64,000 nt of DNA from Blautia glucerasea (GCF_013304385.1 NZ_JAAITU010000003.1:1-64000); one strand, 5' to 3'. Positions 43,094 to 53,064 are shown, counted from the stretch's first letter. Made by a program: numbers and translations. Notes: a model not told the origin generated them from the sequence alone.

Positions 43094-43978
43094 ATGTATG
43101 ATATTGAGAATTATTATCAGGCGTCAACCATAGAGGAAGCGGTAAAGCTTCTGAAAGAACATCCCCATGCCAGAGTTATTTCCGGAGGCAGTGATGTGCT
43201 GATCAAGATCCGGGAAGGCAAAATGGCAGGTACTTCCCTGGTGAGTATCCGGGATATAAGGGAGATCCAGGGAGTATGGATGGCTGAGAACAGGGATATC
43301 TGGATCGGAGCAGGCACTACTTTCTCCCATGTGACAGCAGATCCTTTGATCACTAGGCATTTGTCTGTACTTGGTGAGGCAGTAGATCAGGTAGGAGGTC
43401 CTCAGGTAAGGAATATGGGTACCATCGGAGGCAATGTATGTAATGGGGCTGTCAGTGCAGACAGTGCACCTACACTGTTTTCCTTAAACGCAATGCTGCT
43501 GATCCGAAATGATCAGGGAGAACGGCTGGTTCCTATCCAGGAGTTTTATCTGGGTCCTGGAAAAGTAGATCTTCACCCTGGGGACCTGCTGACCCACATT
43601 GTGATCCCTGCCTGTGAATATGAAGGTTATAAAGGCCACTATATTAAATATTCCATGCGTAATGCTATGGATATTGCAACCTTAAGCTGCAGTGTAGTAA
43701 GTGCTGTAGACCTTGATACATATACGTTGAAGGATGTAAGGATCACCTTTGGTGTGGCAGCACCTGTACCCCTTCGGTGCAGGGAAACAGAGCAGGCACT
43801 GAAGGGAATGAAGATTGGGGAGGAGCTTTATACCAATGTAAAAGAACTGGTACGAAAGGAAATCAATCCCAGGAATTCCTGGAGGGCATCCAGGGCATTC
43901 AGACTTCAGATCGGCGGTGAGATTGCAGCCAGGGCACTGGAAGAAAGCATCCGTCTGCAGGGAGGTGACAGAACATGA
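43094..43978 (+). CDS. xdhB: Xanthine dehydrogenase, FAD-binding subunit
   Basis: The 294 residues match the FAD subunit of molybdenum hydroxylases: YYQASTIEEAVKLLKEHP, the FAD motif VISGGSDVLIKIREGK (about 31-46), and GGPQVRNMGTIGGNVCNGAVSADSAP (about 103-128). It passes electrons from the Fe-S clusters to NAD+ or another carrier. It starts 17 bp after xdhA with GAGGAGG and overlaps xdhC by four bases. Confidence 0.92.
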   Translation: MYDIENYYQASTIEEAVKLLKEHPHARVISGGSDVLIKIREGKMAGTSLVSIRDIREIQGVWMAENRDIWIGAGTTFSHVTADPLITRHLSVLGEAVDQVGGPQVRNMGTIGGNVCNGAVSADSAPTLFSLNAMLLIRNDQGERLVPIQEFYLGPGKVDLHPGDLLTHIVIPACEYEGYKGHYIKYSMRNAMDIATLSCSVVSAVDLDTYTLKDVRITFGVAAPVPLRCRETEQALKGMKIGEELYTNVKELVRKEINPRNSWRASRAFRLQIGGEIAARALEESIRLQGGDRT

Positions 43979-44463
43979 AAAAAGAAATGAGACTGGTACA
44001 ATGTACAGTAAATGGACGGCCTGTAGCGGAATATGTGGATGTAAGAGAGTCTCTTCTGGATATGTTACGAAATCGTCTTGGACTTACCTCTGTGAAAAAA
44101 GGATGTGAGGTAGGAGAATGTGGTGCCTGTACAGTGATCCTGGATGGAGAGACCATTGATTCCTGCATTTATCTGGCTGTCTGGGCTGATGGCAAAGAGA
44201 TCCGTACCCTGGAGGGCCTGGAGAAGAATGGAGAGCTTACAAGGATCCAACAGGCATTTATAGAGGAGGGAGCTGTACAGTGCGGCTTTTGTACTCCTGG
44301 TTTCATTATGTCTGCCACAGTGCTCCTGGAAAAAGGGATTCCACTGTCCAGAGATGCTATCCGCAAGCACATGGCTGGGAATTTGTGCAGATGTACCGGA
44401 TATGAGAACATTGTGAATGCAGTAGAAAAAGTAAATAAGGAAAATCTTCAGAATAATGAGTGA
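43975..44463 (+). CDS. xdhC: Xanthine dehydrogenase, 2Fe-2S subunit
   Basis: The 162 residues hold all eight ligands of two 2Fe-2S clusters: CEVGECGACTVILDGETIDSC (about 43-63), QCGFCTPGF (about 102-106) and CRCTGYENI (about 137). ATGA overlap with xdhB and an 8-bp overlap with yqeB show tight coupling. The name follows the E. coli XdhABC usage for the Fe-S subunit and should not be confused with the XdhC-family maturation factor at 56352. Confidence 0.92.
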   Translation: MKKEMRLVQCTVNGRPVAEYVDVRESLLDMLRNRLGLTSVKKGCEVGECGACTVILDGETIDSCIYLAVWADGKEIRTLEGLEKNGELTRIQQAFIEEGAVQCGFCTPGFIMSATVLLEKGIPLSRDAIRKHMAGNLCRCTGYENIVNAVEKVNKENLQNNE

Positions 44464-45268
44464 GCATTATATTATTGTAAGAGGTGGCGGTGACCTGGCC
44501 ACTGGGGTGATCCACAGGCTTTTCCGGTGCGGATATAAAGTCCTTATATTAGAGTGTGAAAAGCCAAGTGCTATCCGCAGGAAAGTAGCTTTCTGCGAAG
44601 CTGTATATGATGGAGAAGCCTTTGTGGAAGGTGTGCTTTGCAGCAGGATCGAAGATATTAGCCAATGCAGGCAAGTGTGGGAAAAAAGACAGATTCCGCT
44701 GTTGGTAGATCCGGAGGCGGCATGCCTTAAGACCGGGCTGGATGGCCAGACACCAGCAGCTTTGATCGATGGAATCATTGCAAAGAAAAATCTTGGAACA
44801 AGGAAAGAAATGGCACCTGTAACCATTGGCCTTGGTCCAGGCTTTCTGGCTGGAGAAGATGTGGACTATGTGGTGGAAACGATGCGTGGACATGATCTTG
44901 GCAGGATCATAGAGGACGATTATGCACAGCCTAATACAGGCGTGCCAGGTATGGTAGGGGGAGTAAGCAAGGAGCGTGTGCTCCATTCTCCGGAGGCAGG
45001 GATCATCCATGTAAAGAGCCAGATTGCAGATCTGGTGGAGAAGGGACAGATTCTTGCCTATGTAGGAGAAGTGCCTGTACCGGCTTCAATCACAGGTGTG
45101 CTGAGAGGGATCATACGTGATGGATATCATGTTTTTAAAGGAATGAAGATTGCTGATATTGATCCCAGAAAAGAAGAAAAAAAGAACTGTTTTACCATAT
45201 CAGATAAAGCCAGATGTATAGCAGGAAGCGTGATTGAGATCCTGCTTGGAGAGCATATACTTCCATAA
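44456..45268 (+). CDS. yqeB: YqeB, selenium-dependent molybdenum hydroxylase accessory protein
   Basis: The 270 residues begin with a nucleotide-binding-like IIVRGGGDLATGVIHRLFRCG and match the YqeB/EF2563 family, a genomic marker of organisms that put labile selenium into molybdenum hydroxylases. The biochemical step is not known; selenium or sulfur insertion into the cofactor is the usual proposal. It overlaps the 2Fe-2S subunit gene and precedes yqeC by 11 bp. Confidence 0.9.
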   Translation: MSEHYIIVRGGGDLATGVIHRLFRCGYKVLILECEKPSAIRRKVAFCEAVYDGEAFVEGVLCSRIEDISQCRQVWEKRQIPLLVDPEAACLKTGLDGQTPAALIDGIIAKKNLGTRKEMAPVTIGLGPGFLAGEDVDYVVETMRGHDLGRIIEDDYAQPNTGVPGMVGGVSKERVLHSPEAGIIHVKSQIADLVEKGQILAYVGEVPVPASITGVLRGIIRDGYHVFKGMKIADIDPRKEEKKNCFTISDKARCIAGSVIEILLGEHILP

Positions 45269-45279
45269 AGGAGGAGCCG

Positions 45280-46002
45280 ATGCATTATTCAGAATATTTT
45301 CTGGATCTTCTTGATCTGGATATCCAGAACGATCCAGTGATCGCTGTTGTTGGAGGCGGAGGGAAGACTAGCTTGATCTACCGTCTGTGTCAGGAGCTGA
45401 CGGCTATGGATAAAACTGTGGTGATCGCTACAACCACGCATATGGAATGGGAAAAGGACAGACCATTTGCCAAGGATGGCAACAGGCAGCAGGTGCTGGC
45501 GTGCCTGGAGCAATATAAATATGTGGTGGCAGCAGGACTGGATCCAGAGAAAAATAAGATAACAGCCTTGCCAGAACAACAGCTACGGGAGCTTAAAGAT
45601 TTATGCGATGTAATGCTGATCGAGGCTGATGGAGCAAAACATAAACCATTGAAGGTACCAGAGGAATGGGAACCGGTGATCCCCAAGTTTGCACACATTG
45701 TGATCAGCGTGATCGGGCTGGACTGTCTTGGTCATCCTATTCGGGAAGTGACCCACAGAGCAGAGAAAACATCCGTATTTTTACAGAAAAATATGGATGC
45801 ACCAGTAACTGGTGAAGATGTTGTAAAGATCGCATCATCTATACATGGTTTATTTAAGAATGTGGAAAAACGTATTTATCGTGTATACCTGAATAAGGCA
45901 GATGTACTGGCAGACCCGGAAGAAGCAGCCAACATTGCCAGATGCCTGGAAGAAAAGGGTACAACGGCTGTATGGGGAAGTATAAAAAATGAGACAGCAT
46001 GA
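45280..46002 (+). CDS. yqeC: YqeC, putative selenium-dependent hydroxylase accessory protein
   Basis: The 240 residues carry a P-loop-like VGGGGKTSLIYRLCQEL (about 26-42), IATTTHMEWEKD, and LIEADGAKHKPLK (about 112-124), the defining pattern of the YqeC family. It accompanies yqeB in selenium-using molybdenum hydroxylase systems; its reaction is unknown. AAGGAGGAG precedes the ATG, and it overlaps mocA by 14 bp. Confidence 0.9.
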   Translation: MHYSEYFLDLLDLDIQNDPVIAVVGGGGKTSLIYRLCQELTAMDKTVVIATTTHMEWEKDRPFAKDGNRQQVLACLEQYKYVVAAGLDPEKNKITALPEQQLRELKDLCDVMLIEADGAKHKPLKVPEEWEPVIPKFAHIVISVIGLDCLGHPIREVTHRAEKTSVFLQKNMDAPVTGEDVVKIASSIHGLFKNVEKRIYRVYLNKADVLADPEEAANIARCLEEKGTTAVWGSIKNETA

Positions 46003-46591
46003 ACTAACAGAACTTGCATTAATTTTACTGGCGGCTGGATATAGCCGCCGTTTTGGACAGAATAAGCTATTGTATCCTGTAAATGGAAAGCCTATGTATA
46101 GTTATGGGTTGGATACATTAAAGAAAGCTGCAGGGTTGCTGAAGGTAAACTGTCAGGTACAGGTTGTGACTCAGTATGAACAGATCCTGGAAGCATGCAT
46201 CAGCCAGGGATTTCCGGTCTATATGAATCCGGCTCCTGACCTGGGGATCGCCTCTTCCATGCAGGTGGGACTGCAGCATAATCTTCACAAAGATGCCTGT
46301 CTTTTTATGGTGGCAGACCAGCCTGGCCTTACAGCCGGCAGTGTAAAGGAACTGGTGGATGGATTTCTTCTTTCAGGGAAGGGCATGGGTGTGTGCTGTT
46401 TTCAGGAGAAAATGGGTAATCCATGTATTTTTGGCAGCAGGTATTACCCTCAGCTTTTAAAACTTACCGGTGACAAGGGCGGGAAGGTACTGATCCGTCA
46501 ATATCCGGAGGATGTGTTTTATTATCAGATAAGGGATCCACAGGAATTACTGGACATTGATTATTCATCAGAACTGTCCGGCAGATCATAA
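45989..46591 (+). CDS. mocA: Molybdenum cofactor cytidylyltransferase-like protein (MocA/YgfJ)
   Basis: The 200 residues show the nucleotidyltransferase start LILLAAGYSRRFGQNKLLYPVNGKPM (about 8-33) and the metal motif MVADQPGLTAGSV near 108. It attaches CMP to molybdopterin so the cofactor suits xanthine dehydrogenase-type enzymes. It is the last gene of the ssnA operon. An imperfect hairpin terminator follows. Confidence 0.9.
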   Translation: MRQHELTELALILLAAGYSRRFGQNKLLYPVNGKPMYSYGLDTLKKAAGLLKVNCQVQVVTQYEQILEACISQGFPVYMNPAPDLGIASSMQVGLQHNLHKDACLFMVADQPGLTAGSVKELVDGFLLSGKGMGVCCFQEKMGNPCIFGSRYYPQLLKLTGDKGGKVLIRQYPEDVFYYQIRDPQELLDIDYSSELSGRS

Positions 46592-46597
46592 GAAAAC

Positions 46598-46665
46598 AAA
46601 AGGAGTTATCCGAAATGGGAGCGGAAGTGTAAGCAGCTTTCTTCTCATTGGGATAACTCCTTTTT
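46598..46665 (+). terminator. Terminator of the ssnA-mocA operon
   Basis: AAAAGGAGTTATCC (46598-46611) and GGATAACTCCTTTT (46651-46664) form a perfect 14-bp stem with a T-run. The 39-base loop can itself fold. A second small inverted repeat, CAACCTG and CAGGTTG with TTTT, lies at about 46700-46746, next to the arcC end, and may serve the converging operon. Confidence 0.7.
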
Positions 46666-46746
46666 GATTACGTGGACGTTAAATGTATTGATGATGTAAT
46701 ACCAGGCAACCTGTTTATTTCAATAAGTTACTCTTACCAGGTTGTT

Positions 46747-47691
46747 TTATAGATGGATCAGGGTTCCTGTTTTCCCCTGGATCCCTTCTTTCGCTTTTTC
46801 AAGCAACGTGATCAGTGCTGTACGTCCGGAACCGGAGCCGGCAAAATCAATGGCTGCTTCTACCTTGGGAAGCATGGAGCCAGCAGCAAATTGGCCTTCT
46901 TTTACGTACTTACGAGCCTGGGATACTGTAAGGTCATTCAGCCATTTCTGATCAGGGGTGCCAAAATGAATGGCTACCTTTTCAACTGCTGTAAGGATGA
47001 TCAGCATATCGGCATCCAGCTGCTTTGCAAGAAGACAGCTGGCAAAGTCCTTGTCAATCACTGCGGATGCACCTTTCAGATGATGATCCTTCAGGATTAC
47101 TGGAATACCGCCACCGCCACAGCAAATCACGATCTTATTGGCATCCACCAGGCTGTTGATGGCATCCTGTTCAACGATCTCTACAGGCTTAGGTGATGCG
47201 ACCACACGCCGGTAGCCACGGCCTGCATCCTCACGCATGATGTGACCATAGGCTTTTGCCTGATATTCGGCCTCTTCCTTGGTAAGGAATTTGCCGATCG
47301 GCTTTGTGGGATTGGCAAAGGCAGGGTCATCCGGATCTACCCTGACCTGGGTGACAACTGTTACTACAGGAGTGCGCATAAAACCACGCTTCCGCAATTC
47401 TTCCCTGAGTGCGTTCTGGAGATCGTAGCCAATATAGGCCTGACTCATAGCAACACATACGGAAAGAGGCGTGTTAGGCTGGGTATCATCCTCTCTGGAA
47501 AGGGCAGACATAGCATTATTGATCATGCCTACCTGCGGACCGTTTCCGTGGACAACCACCACCTGATGTCCTTCCTCAATAAGATCACAGAGAGCCCTGG
47601 CAGTAGTTTTTACAGCAATCATCTGTTCAGGAAGGGTATTTCCCAATGCATTACCGCCAAGAGCGATTACGATTCGTTTCCTCTGATACAT
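46747..47691 (-). CDS. arcC: Carbamate kinase
   Basis: It moves phosphate from carbamoyl phosphate to ADP, giving ATP, CO2 and ammonia. The 314 residues are full length with IVIALGGNALG at the start, VVVHGNGPQVGMINNAM, VICCGGGGIPV and LTAVEKVAIHFGTP. It ends the minus-strand operon ygeX-ygeY-ygeW-arcC, 27 bp after ygeW. In purine breakdown it would harvest energy from carbamoyl phosphate made by a YgeW-type transcarbamylase running backwards. It corresponds to YqeA of the E. coli cluster. Confidence 0.94.
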   Translation of the reverse strand: MYQRKRIVIALGGNALGNTLPEQMIAVKTTARALCDLIEEGHQVVVVHGNGPQVGMINNAMSALSREDDTQPNTPLSVCVAMSQAYIGYDLQNALREELRKRGFMRTPVVTVVTQVRVDPDDPAFANPTKPIGKFLTKEEAEYQAKAYGHIMREDAGRGYRRVVASPKPVEIVEQDAINSLVDANKIVICCGGGGIPVILKDHHLKGASAVIDKDFASCLLAKQLDADMLIILTAVEKVAIHFGTPDQKWLNDLTVSQARKYVKEGQFAAGSMLPKVEAAIDFAGSGSGRTALITLLEKAKEGIQGKTGTLIHL

Positions 47692-47718
47692 ACAAACCTC
47701 CCACTCCCCAACGGGGTA

Positions 47719-48912
47719 TTATGCCATGATTCTGGGAGCTGCTTTCACTTCCAGCTTTTTCAGGATGTCCTGAGGATTCTCAAATTTAGACAGCATGATC
47801 ATAGCTGCAATAACATAAGGTTTAAAGCTTGCTTCTTTGTAAAGCGGGATTCTGTAGCGGTCAAATACACTTGCATCAACCTCACCGGTTTCACAGCTTA
47901 CACCTGTGATATCTGCAGGCAGGCAGTGAAGGTAAAGAGCTTTTCCATTCTTTGTGGTTTTCATAAGCTCTTCTGTGCATGCCCAGTCTTTATGCTCTGC
48001 ATTTTGAGCAAGCAGTTCTTTTTCCAGTTTGTCAATGCCATCGAAATCACCTTCACCATAAAGGTTGGTACGTTTCTCCATGGCTGCAAACGGAGCCCAA
48101 CTCTTTGGATAAACAATATCAGCATCTTTGAATGCTTCTTCCATGCTGTTGGTCTTTGTGAAAGAACCGCCGGAAGCCTGTGCATTCTTACGTGCGATCT
48201 CCTCAACCTCTGGCATTACATCATATCCGTCCGGATGAGCAAGAACAACATCCATTCCGAAACGTGTCATAAGTCCGATCACGCCCTGAGGAACAGAAAG
48301 AGGTTTGCCATAAGAAGGAGAGTATGCCCAGGACATAGCGATCTTTTTACCTTTCAGGTTCTCAACACCGCCAAATTCATGGATGATATGCAGCATATCT
48401 GCCATGCACTGGGTAGGATGGTCTACATCACACTGAAGGTTTACAAGAGTAGGACGCTGCTCCAAGATACCGTCCTGATTGCCCTCTGTAACAGAATCCA
48501 TAAATTCTTTCTGGTAAGCATGTCCTTTGCCGATATACATATCATCACGGATACCAATCACATCAGCCATGAAGGAAACCATATTTGCTGTTTCGCGTAC
48601 AGTCTCGCCGTGAGCAATCTGAGATTTCTTTTCGTCCAGGTCCTGTACTTCAAGGCCTAACAGGTTGCAGGCAGAAGCAAAGGAGAAACGGGTACGTGTG
48701 GAATTATCACGGAAAATAGAAATCCCAAGACCACTTTCAAATACTTTGGTAGAAATATTATGCTCTCTCATAAAGCGAAGTGCATCAGCAACAGTGAAAA
48801 CAGCTTCCAGTTCATCATCGGTCTTATCCCATGTCCAGAAGAAATCGTTGTTGTACATTTCTTTAAAATTAAGGCTGTTCAATTTGTCAATATAATCCTG
48901 TAATGTTTTCAT
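47719..48912 (-). CDS. ygeW: Knotted carbamoyltransferase YgeW
   Basis: The 397 residues belong to the transcarbamylase fold with carbamoyl-phosphate motif DNSTRTRFSF (about 68-77), a substrate loop LVNLQCDVDHPTQCMADM near 165, and HCLPADITG near 320. It is the YgeW type, distinct from ornithine and aspartate transcarbamylases, whose natural substrate is still unproven. In the cluster it is thought to phosphorolyse a carbamoylated (ureido) intermediate to carbamoyl phosphate for ArcC. I start at ATG 48912; ATG 48921 lies too close to the AAGGAG site. Confidence 0.92.
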   Translation of the reverse strand: MKTLQDYIDKLNSLNFKEMYNNDFFWTWDKTDDELEAVFTVADALRFMREHNISTKVFESGLGISIFRDNSTRTRFSFASACNLLGLEVQDLDEKKSQIAHGETVRETANMVSFMADVIGIRDDMYIGKGHAYQKEFMDSVTEGNQDGILEQRPTLVNLQCDVDHPTQCMADMLHIIHEFGGVENLKGKKIAMSWAYSPSYGKPLSVPQGVIGLMTRFGMDVVLAHPDGYDVMPEVEEIARKNAQASGGSFTKTNSMEEAFKDADIVYPKSWAPFAAMEKRTNLYGEGDFDGIDKLEKELLAQNAEHKDWACTEELMKTTKNGKALYLHCLPADITGVSCETGEVDASVFDRYRIPLYKEASFKPYVIAAMIMLSKFENPQDILKKLEVKAAPRIMA

Positions 48913-49006
48913 GATTATCATTCTCCTTGTATGTTTTATGATGGATTATCTGGTATACAGCCGGGACGCACAGGTGCGGATCCCGGCCCTGATTGCGGAA
49001 AAATAA

Positions 49007-50317
49007 TTATTTGCAGTAATTGCCTGGAAGTGCTGCATATACAGCTGCACATCTTACAAGGTCATCTTTCCAGGTCCTTTCATTTGGAGCATGAGCCTGT
49101 GCCTCTGCACCAGGTCCAAAGCCGATGCATGGGATATTATTACGTCCCATAATGGTTACACCATTTGTGGAGAAGGTCCACTTGTCGGTAAGAGGACGGG
49201 ATTTACGAAGCTGGGATGTTACATCATTGCCCTGGCGTTCTTCGCCATACAGTCCCTTGTATGCATCCTCAAGTGCTTTTGTAACCTTATGATCCTTGGG
49301 AATGACCCAGGTAGGGAAGTAGCATTCAATAGGATATACAAGCTCTGTCCAGGAAGGACGGGAATATTCGTACATGGAAACCTTTACATCGTCTCCGTAT
49401 TTCTTTACGGAAGGAAGGGCACGGATCTCATCCAGGCAGCTTTCCCAGGTTTCGCCTGCGGTCATACGGCGGTCAAGGGATACAGAGCAGGAATCTGCAA
49501 CTGCACAGCGGCTTGGGGAAGTAAAGAAGATCTCAGAAGTAGTAACAGTACCTCTTCCAAGGAAACGTGCTTCTTCCCATTCTGGATTGTATTTCTCATC
49601 CAGCATTTTAACCAGGCCTTTGATCTGTGTTTCATCAGCTGCATCATTTTCGTTGAGGGCGCGTATATCCTGAAGGATATCAGCCATCTTATAAATAGCA
49701 TTATCTCCACGCTCAGGAGCAGAGCCATGGCAGGAGATACCTTTTACATCTACACGGATCTCCATACGTCCCCGCTGTCCACGATAAATACCGCCGTCAG
49801 TAGGCTCTGTAGATACAACAAACTCCGGACGAACCTTGTCCTCATGGATGATGTACTGCCAGCAAAGACCGTCACAATCCTCCTCCTGTACAGTACCGGT
49901 GACTACAACCTGAAATTTGTCATTTAAAAGACCAAGATCTTTCATGATCTTTGCACCATAAACAGCAGAAACAATACCGCCCAGCTGGTCAGAGGTTCCA
50001 CGGCCGCCGATCTCAGAGTCTGTCTCGTAGCCTTCGTATGGATCAAATTCCCAGTTATCTCTGTTACCAATACCTACAGTATCGATATGAGCGTCAAAAC
50101 CGATGAGAGTCTGGCCGCTTCCCATGAAACCAAGGATATTGCCCATAGGATCGATCTGAACTTTGTCAAAGCCAAGTTTCTCCATTTCTTCTTTGATCCG
50201 CATCACATGGCCTTTCTCGCCACAGCTTTCTCCCGGGATTTTTACAAGATCCCGTAAGAATCTGGTCATGTCTGCTTTGTAGCCTTCTGCTGCTGCATTG
50301 ATTTGACTGTAATCCAT
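49007..50317 (-). CDS. ygeY: YgeY-family M20-type hydrolase
   Basis: The 436 residues match the M20 metallopeptidase/deacylase family: [13 protein letters not shown] (metal His and Asp, near 75), [17 protein letters not shown] (near 109), [11 protein letters not shown] (catalytic Glu near 141) and a C-terminal HAPNERT. YgeY is the form found with selenium and purine clusters. It would hydrolyse an acylated or ureido amino acid made during purine breakdown. It lies 50 bp after ygeX and about 95 bp before ygeW. A GGAGGAAG site precedes the ATG. Confidence 0.92.
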   Translation of the reverse strand: MDYSQINAAAEGYKADMTRFLRDLVKIPGESCGEKGHVMRIKEEMEKLGFDKVQIDPMGNILGFMGSGQTLIGFDAHIDTVGIGNRDNWEFDPYEGYETDSEIGGRGTSDQLGGIVSAVYGAKIMKDLGLLNDKFQVVVTGTVQEEDCDGLCWQYIIHEDKVRPEFVVSTEPTDGGIYRGQRGRMEIRVDVKGISCHGSAPERGDNAIYKMADILQDIRALNENDAADETQIKGLVKMLDEKYNPEWEEARFLGRGTVTTSEIFFTSPSRCAVADSCSVSLDRRMTAGETWESCLDEIRALPSVKKYGDDVKVSMYEYSRPSWTELVYPIECYFPTWVIPKDHKVTKALEDAYKGLYGEERQGNDVTSQLRKSRPLTDKWTFSTNGVTIMGRNNIPCIGFGPGAEAQAHAPNERTWKDDLVRCAAVYAALPGNYCK

Positions 50318-50367
50318 TTTTCTTCCTCCTGTATATGTGTAATATTAAATGAATAATTATGTTCTGA

Positions 50368-51594
50368 TTATTTACTGAGAGACTGGGATGTGCCATAAAG
50401 ACCGTCCCATACGATCTCACGGTAGCGTACCGGGTCAGTGTCTCCCTCTGTGGAGATCACAAGGATGTTGGAATCCGCATCCAGGTGAAGGGCTTCTTTA
50501 AGGTCTGCTGCATCTGCATCATGAAGCGCAGTGTAAACAAGGCCAAGCGGTACAGAGCCGGATTCACCGGAAATAACCTTAGGATCATCTCCAAGCGGGT
50601 TGGCATAAATTCTTGTAGCTTTTGCACTCATCCAGTCAGGACATGATGCAAATACGGAAACATGGTTCTTAAGGATATCCCATCCGATGGTATTGCCCTC
50701 GCCACAGGCAAGTCCAGCCATGATAGTGGCAAGGTCTCCGGTTACATTTACAAGATCACCGGTCTTTGCACAGGCAGAGCGATAAAGGCAATCAGCTGCG
50801 CCTGCTTCGCACACCACCATGATGGGAGGATTTTCTTTATATTTGTTTGCAAAATAACCTACCACAGCACCTGCAAGGGAGCCTACGCCAGCCTGAACAA
50901 ATACGTGAGTAGGCCGCACACCGGCTTCTTCCATCTGATGATCTGCTTCCAGAACCAAAGTGCCATATCCCTGCATGATCCAGGAAGGAATCTCTTCATA
51001 ACCGTCCCAGGCAGTATCCTGGACAATGATCCCATGAGGGGTTTTGGCGGCTTCAGCAGCTGCCATCCTTACACAGTCATCATAGTTTACTTCTTCAATA
51101 GTAACTTCTGCGCCTTCTTTTGCAATATTGTCAAAACGGGTCTTGGTTGTACCTTTCGGCATCCGCACAACGGCCTTCTGTCCAAGGCGATGAGCTGCCC
51201 ATGCAACGCCACGTCCGTGGTTGCCATCTGTAGCAGTAAAGAAAGTAGCCTGTCCGAATTCTTTACGAAGTTCTTCAGAAGAAAGAACATTATAAGGCAG
51301 CTGGCTGATATCTTTCCCAAGTTCTTTTGCAATATAACGGCCCATTGCATAGGATCCGCCCAGCACTTTAAAAGCATTCAGCCCGAAACGGTAGGATTCG
51401 TCCTTGCAGAAAATATTGTTTACGCCCAAAAAACTGGCCAGGGCAGAAAGCTTCTGCAGGGGTGTTACAGAATACTGGGGAAAGCTTTTATGGAATTCAT
51501 TGGCTTTTGCTACGTTTTCCCCGGACATAAGATCCAGGTAGGAATCAGAAGACTTGGGCACCTGGTTCACAGTCCATTTCAATCCTTCTGTCAT
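50368..51594 (-). CDS. ygeX: 2,3-diaminopropionate ammonia-lyase (YgeX)
   Basis: This PLP enzyme splits 2,3-diaminopropionate into pyruvate and two ammonia. The 408 residues carry the PLP lysine in GLNAFKVLGG (Lys76), TATDGNHGRGVAWAA, a glycine-rich phosphate loop region VQAGVGSLAGAVVG and the C-terminal VISTEGDTDP. Diaminopropionate is a plausible late product of urate and purine breakdown, so pyruvate from this step would feed nifJ. First gene of the minus-strand operon; GGGAGG precedes the ATG and a very A+T-rich region upstream should hold the promoter. Confidence 0.93.
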   Translation of the reverse strand: MTEGLKWTVNQVPKSSDSYLDLMSGENVAKANEFHKSFPQYSVTPLQKLSALASFLGVNNIFCKDESYRFGLNAFKVLGGSYAMGRYIAKELGKDISQLPYNVLSSEELRKEFGQATFFTATDGNHGRGVAWAAHRLGQKAVVRMPKGTTKTRFDNIAKEGAEVTIEEVNYDDCVRMAAAEAAKTPHGIIVQDTAWDGYEEIPSWIMQGYGTLVLEADHQMEEAGVRPTHVFVQAGVGSLAGAVVGYFANKYKENPPIMVVCEAGAADCLYRSACAKTGDLVNVTGDLATIMAGLACGEGNTIGWDILKNHVSVFASCPDWMSAKATRIYANPLGDDPKVISGESGSVPLGLVYTALHDADAADLKEALHLDADSNILVISTEGDTDPVRYREIVWDGLYGTSQSLSK

Positions 51595-51721
51595 ATGAAA
51601 TAACCTCCCTTTATATTTTTTTAAAATTTATAATTTCTTATTTCTATAATATCATAAAATAAATAATTTACAATAGAAATATGCAAAAATATTTAGGCAT
51701 TTCAAAAAAAAATTAGGCTCA

Positions 51722-51750
51722 TTGTCATGGGGTGGAAACTGTGGTAAAAT
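51722..51750 (+). promoter_or_regulatory. Promoter of the DUF1015 gene
   Basis: TTGTCA (51722-51727) and TAAAAT (51745-51750) stand 17 bp apart. The rest of the 51595-51798 gap is A+T-rich and separates this gene from the divergent ygeX operon. Confidence 0.5.
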
Positions 51751-51816
51751 AAACTGATGTTTTTGGGTAAATTATTCTGCAGATAACTGTACTTAGAGAT
51801 GAGAGGAGAGATTATT

Positions 51817-53064
51817 ATGGCCATATTAAGGGCTTTTCGTGCCCTTCGTCCTGTACCGGAGAAGGCGGCAAAGGTGGCTGCACTTCCGTATGATGTGGTG
51901 AATCGTGAAGAAGCCAGGGCGATAGGAGAAGCAAATCCGGATTCCTTTCTGCATGTGGATAGGGCTGAGATGGACCTGCCGCAGGATGTAGATCTGTATG
52001 ACCCTTCTGTTTATCAGAAGGCAAAAGAAAACCTGGAAAAAATGGAAGAAACAGGAACTATGATCCAGGATCCTGATCCCTGCTATTATATTTATGAACT
52101 GGTCCGTAAAGGCAGGACCCAGACAGGGATTGCAGGCTGTGCATCCATTGACGATTACATAAATGGTGTAGTGAAAAAGCATGAGCTTACAAGGGAAGAT
52201 AAGGAACTGGACCGTATCCGCCACGTAGATGTGTGTGATGCCAATACAGGCCCTATTTATCTTGCCTGCAGATATACACAGCAGCTTCTTTCTCTGATGG
52301 AGCAATGGAAAGAGTCCCACAAGGCAGTTTATGATTTTACGGCAGAGGATGAAGTGATCCACAGAGTGTGGGTGATCGATGATAAGGATACTATCCAGAA
52401 GATTTCACAGGAGTTTGGAGATATACCTGCCTTTTATATTGCAGATGGCCATCACAGGGCTGCATCTGCTGTGAAGGTAGGACAGAAGAGAAGACAGGAG
52501 CATCCAGACTATACAGGAGAGGAAGAATTTAACTTTTTCCTTTCTGTTGTTTTTCCCTTTGACCAGCTTACCATCCTTCCTTACAACAGGATCGTAAAGG
52601 ATCTGAACGGTCTGATAGAACAGGCTTTCCTTGCAAGCCTGAAGTTTAATTTTGAATTGGTGGCTATGCCCGGATTTCCATGTAAGCCTGTAGAGAAGCA
52701 TTGCATCGGCCTTTATATAGGCGGACAGTGGTTCCATTTGAAGGCATGGCCGGATGTATATGAAAAGAAGGATATTGTGGGGCAGTTGGATGTGCAGATC
52801 CTTCATGACAAAGTGCTGGCACCTGTCCTGGGGATCAAAGATGAAAGGCGGGATCCAAGGATACGCTTTGTAGGAGGCAATCGAAGCCTGAAACAGCTGG
52901 GAGAACTGGCAAAAGAAGAAGGTGGGATTGCATTTGCCATGTATCCCACCTCTGTTGAGGATCTGATGCAGATCGCTGATGAGGGTAAGCTGATGCCGCC
53001 CAAGTCTACCTGGTTTGAGCCAAAGCTTCGCAGCGGGATCTTTATCCACAAGCTGAAAGATTAA
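51817..53064 (+). CDS. DUF1015 family protein
   Basis: The 415 residues match DUF1015 throughout: ALPYDVVNREEAR (about 23-35), VKKHELTREDKE, IADGHHRAASA (near 206-216) and YNRIVKDLNG. The H-x-x-H type site suggests a metal or nucleotide enzyme, but the reaction is unknown. I start at ATG 51817 after GAGGAG; ATG 51799 lies upstream of that site. The gene has its own promoter and sits between the two parts of the purine island, so a link is possible but unproven. Confidence 0.82.
   Translation: MAILRAFRALRPVPEKAAKVAALPYDVVNREEARAIGEANPDSFLHVDRAEMDLPQDVDLYDPSVYQKAKENLEKMEETGTMIQDPDPCYYIYELVRKGRTQTGIAGCASIDDYINGVVKKHELTREDKELDRIRHVDVCDANTGPIYLACRYTQQLLSLMEQWKESHKAVYDFTAEDEVIHRVWVIDDKDTIQKISQEFGDIPAFYIADGHHRAASAVKVGQKRRQEHPDYTGEEEFNFFLSVVFPFDQLTILPYNRIVKDLNGLIEQAFLASLKFNFELVAMPGFPCKPVEKHCIGLYIGGQWFHLKAWPDVYEKKDIVGQLDVQILHDKVLAPVLGIKDERRDPRIRFVGGNRSLKQLGELAKEEGGIAFAMYPTSVEDLMQIADEGKLMPPKSTWFEPKLRSGIFIHKLKD

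Noticed and set aside
47242-48660. 472-codon open frame on the plus strand opposite ygeW and arcC
   Set aside because: Antisense to two clear enzymes, no ribosome site, no recognisable domain; caused by codon bias of the real genes.
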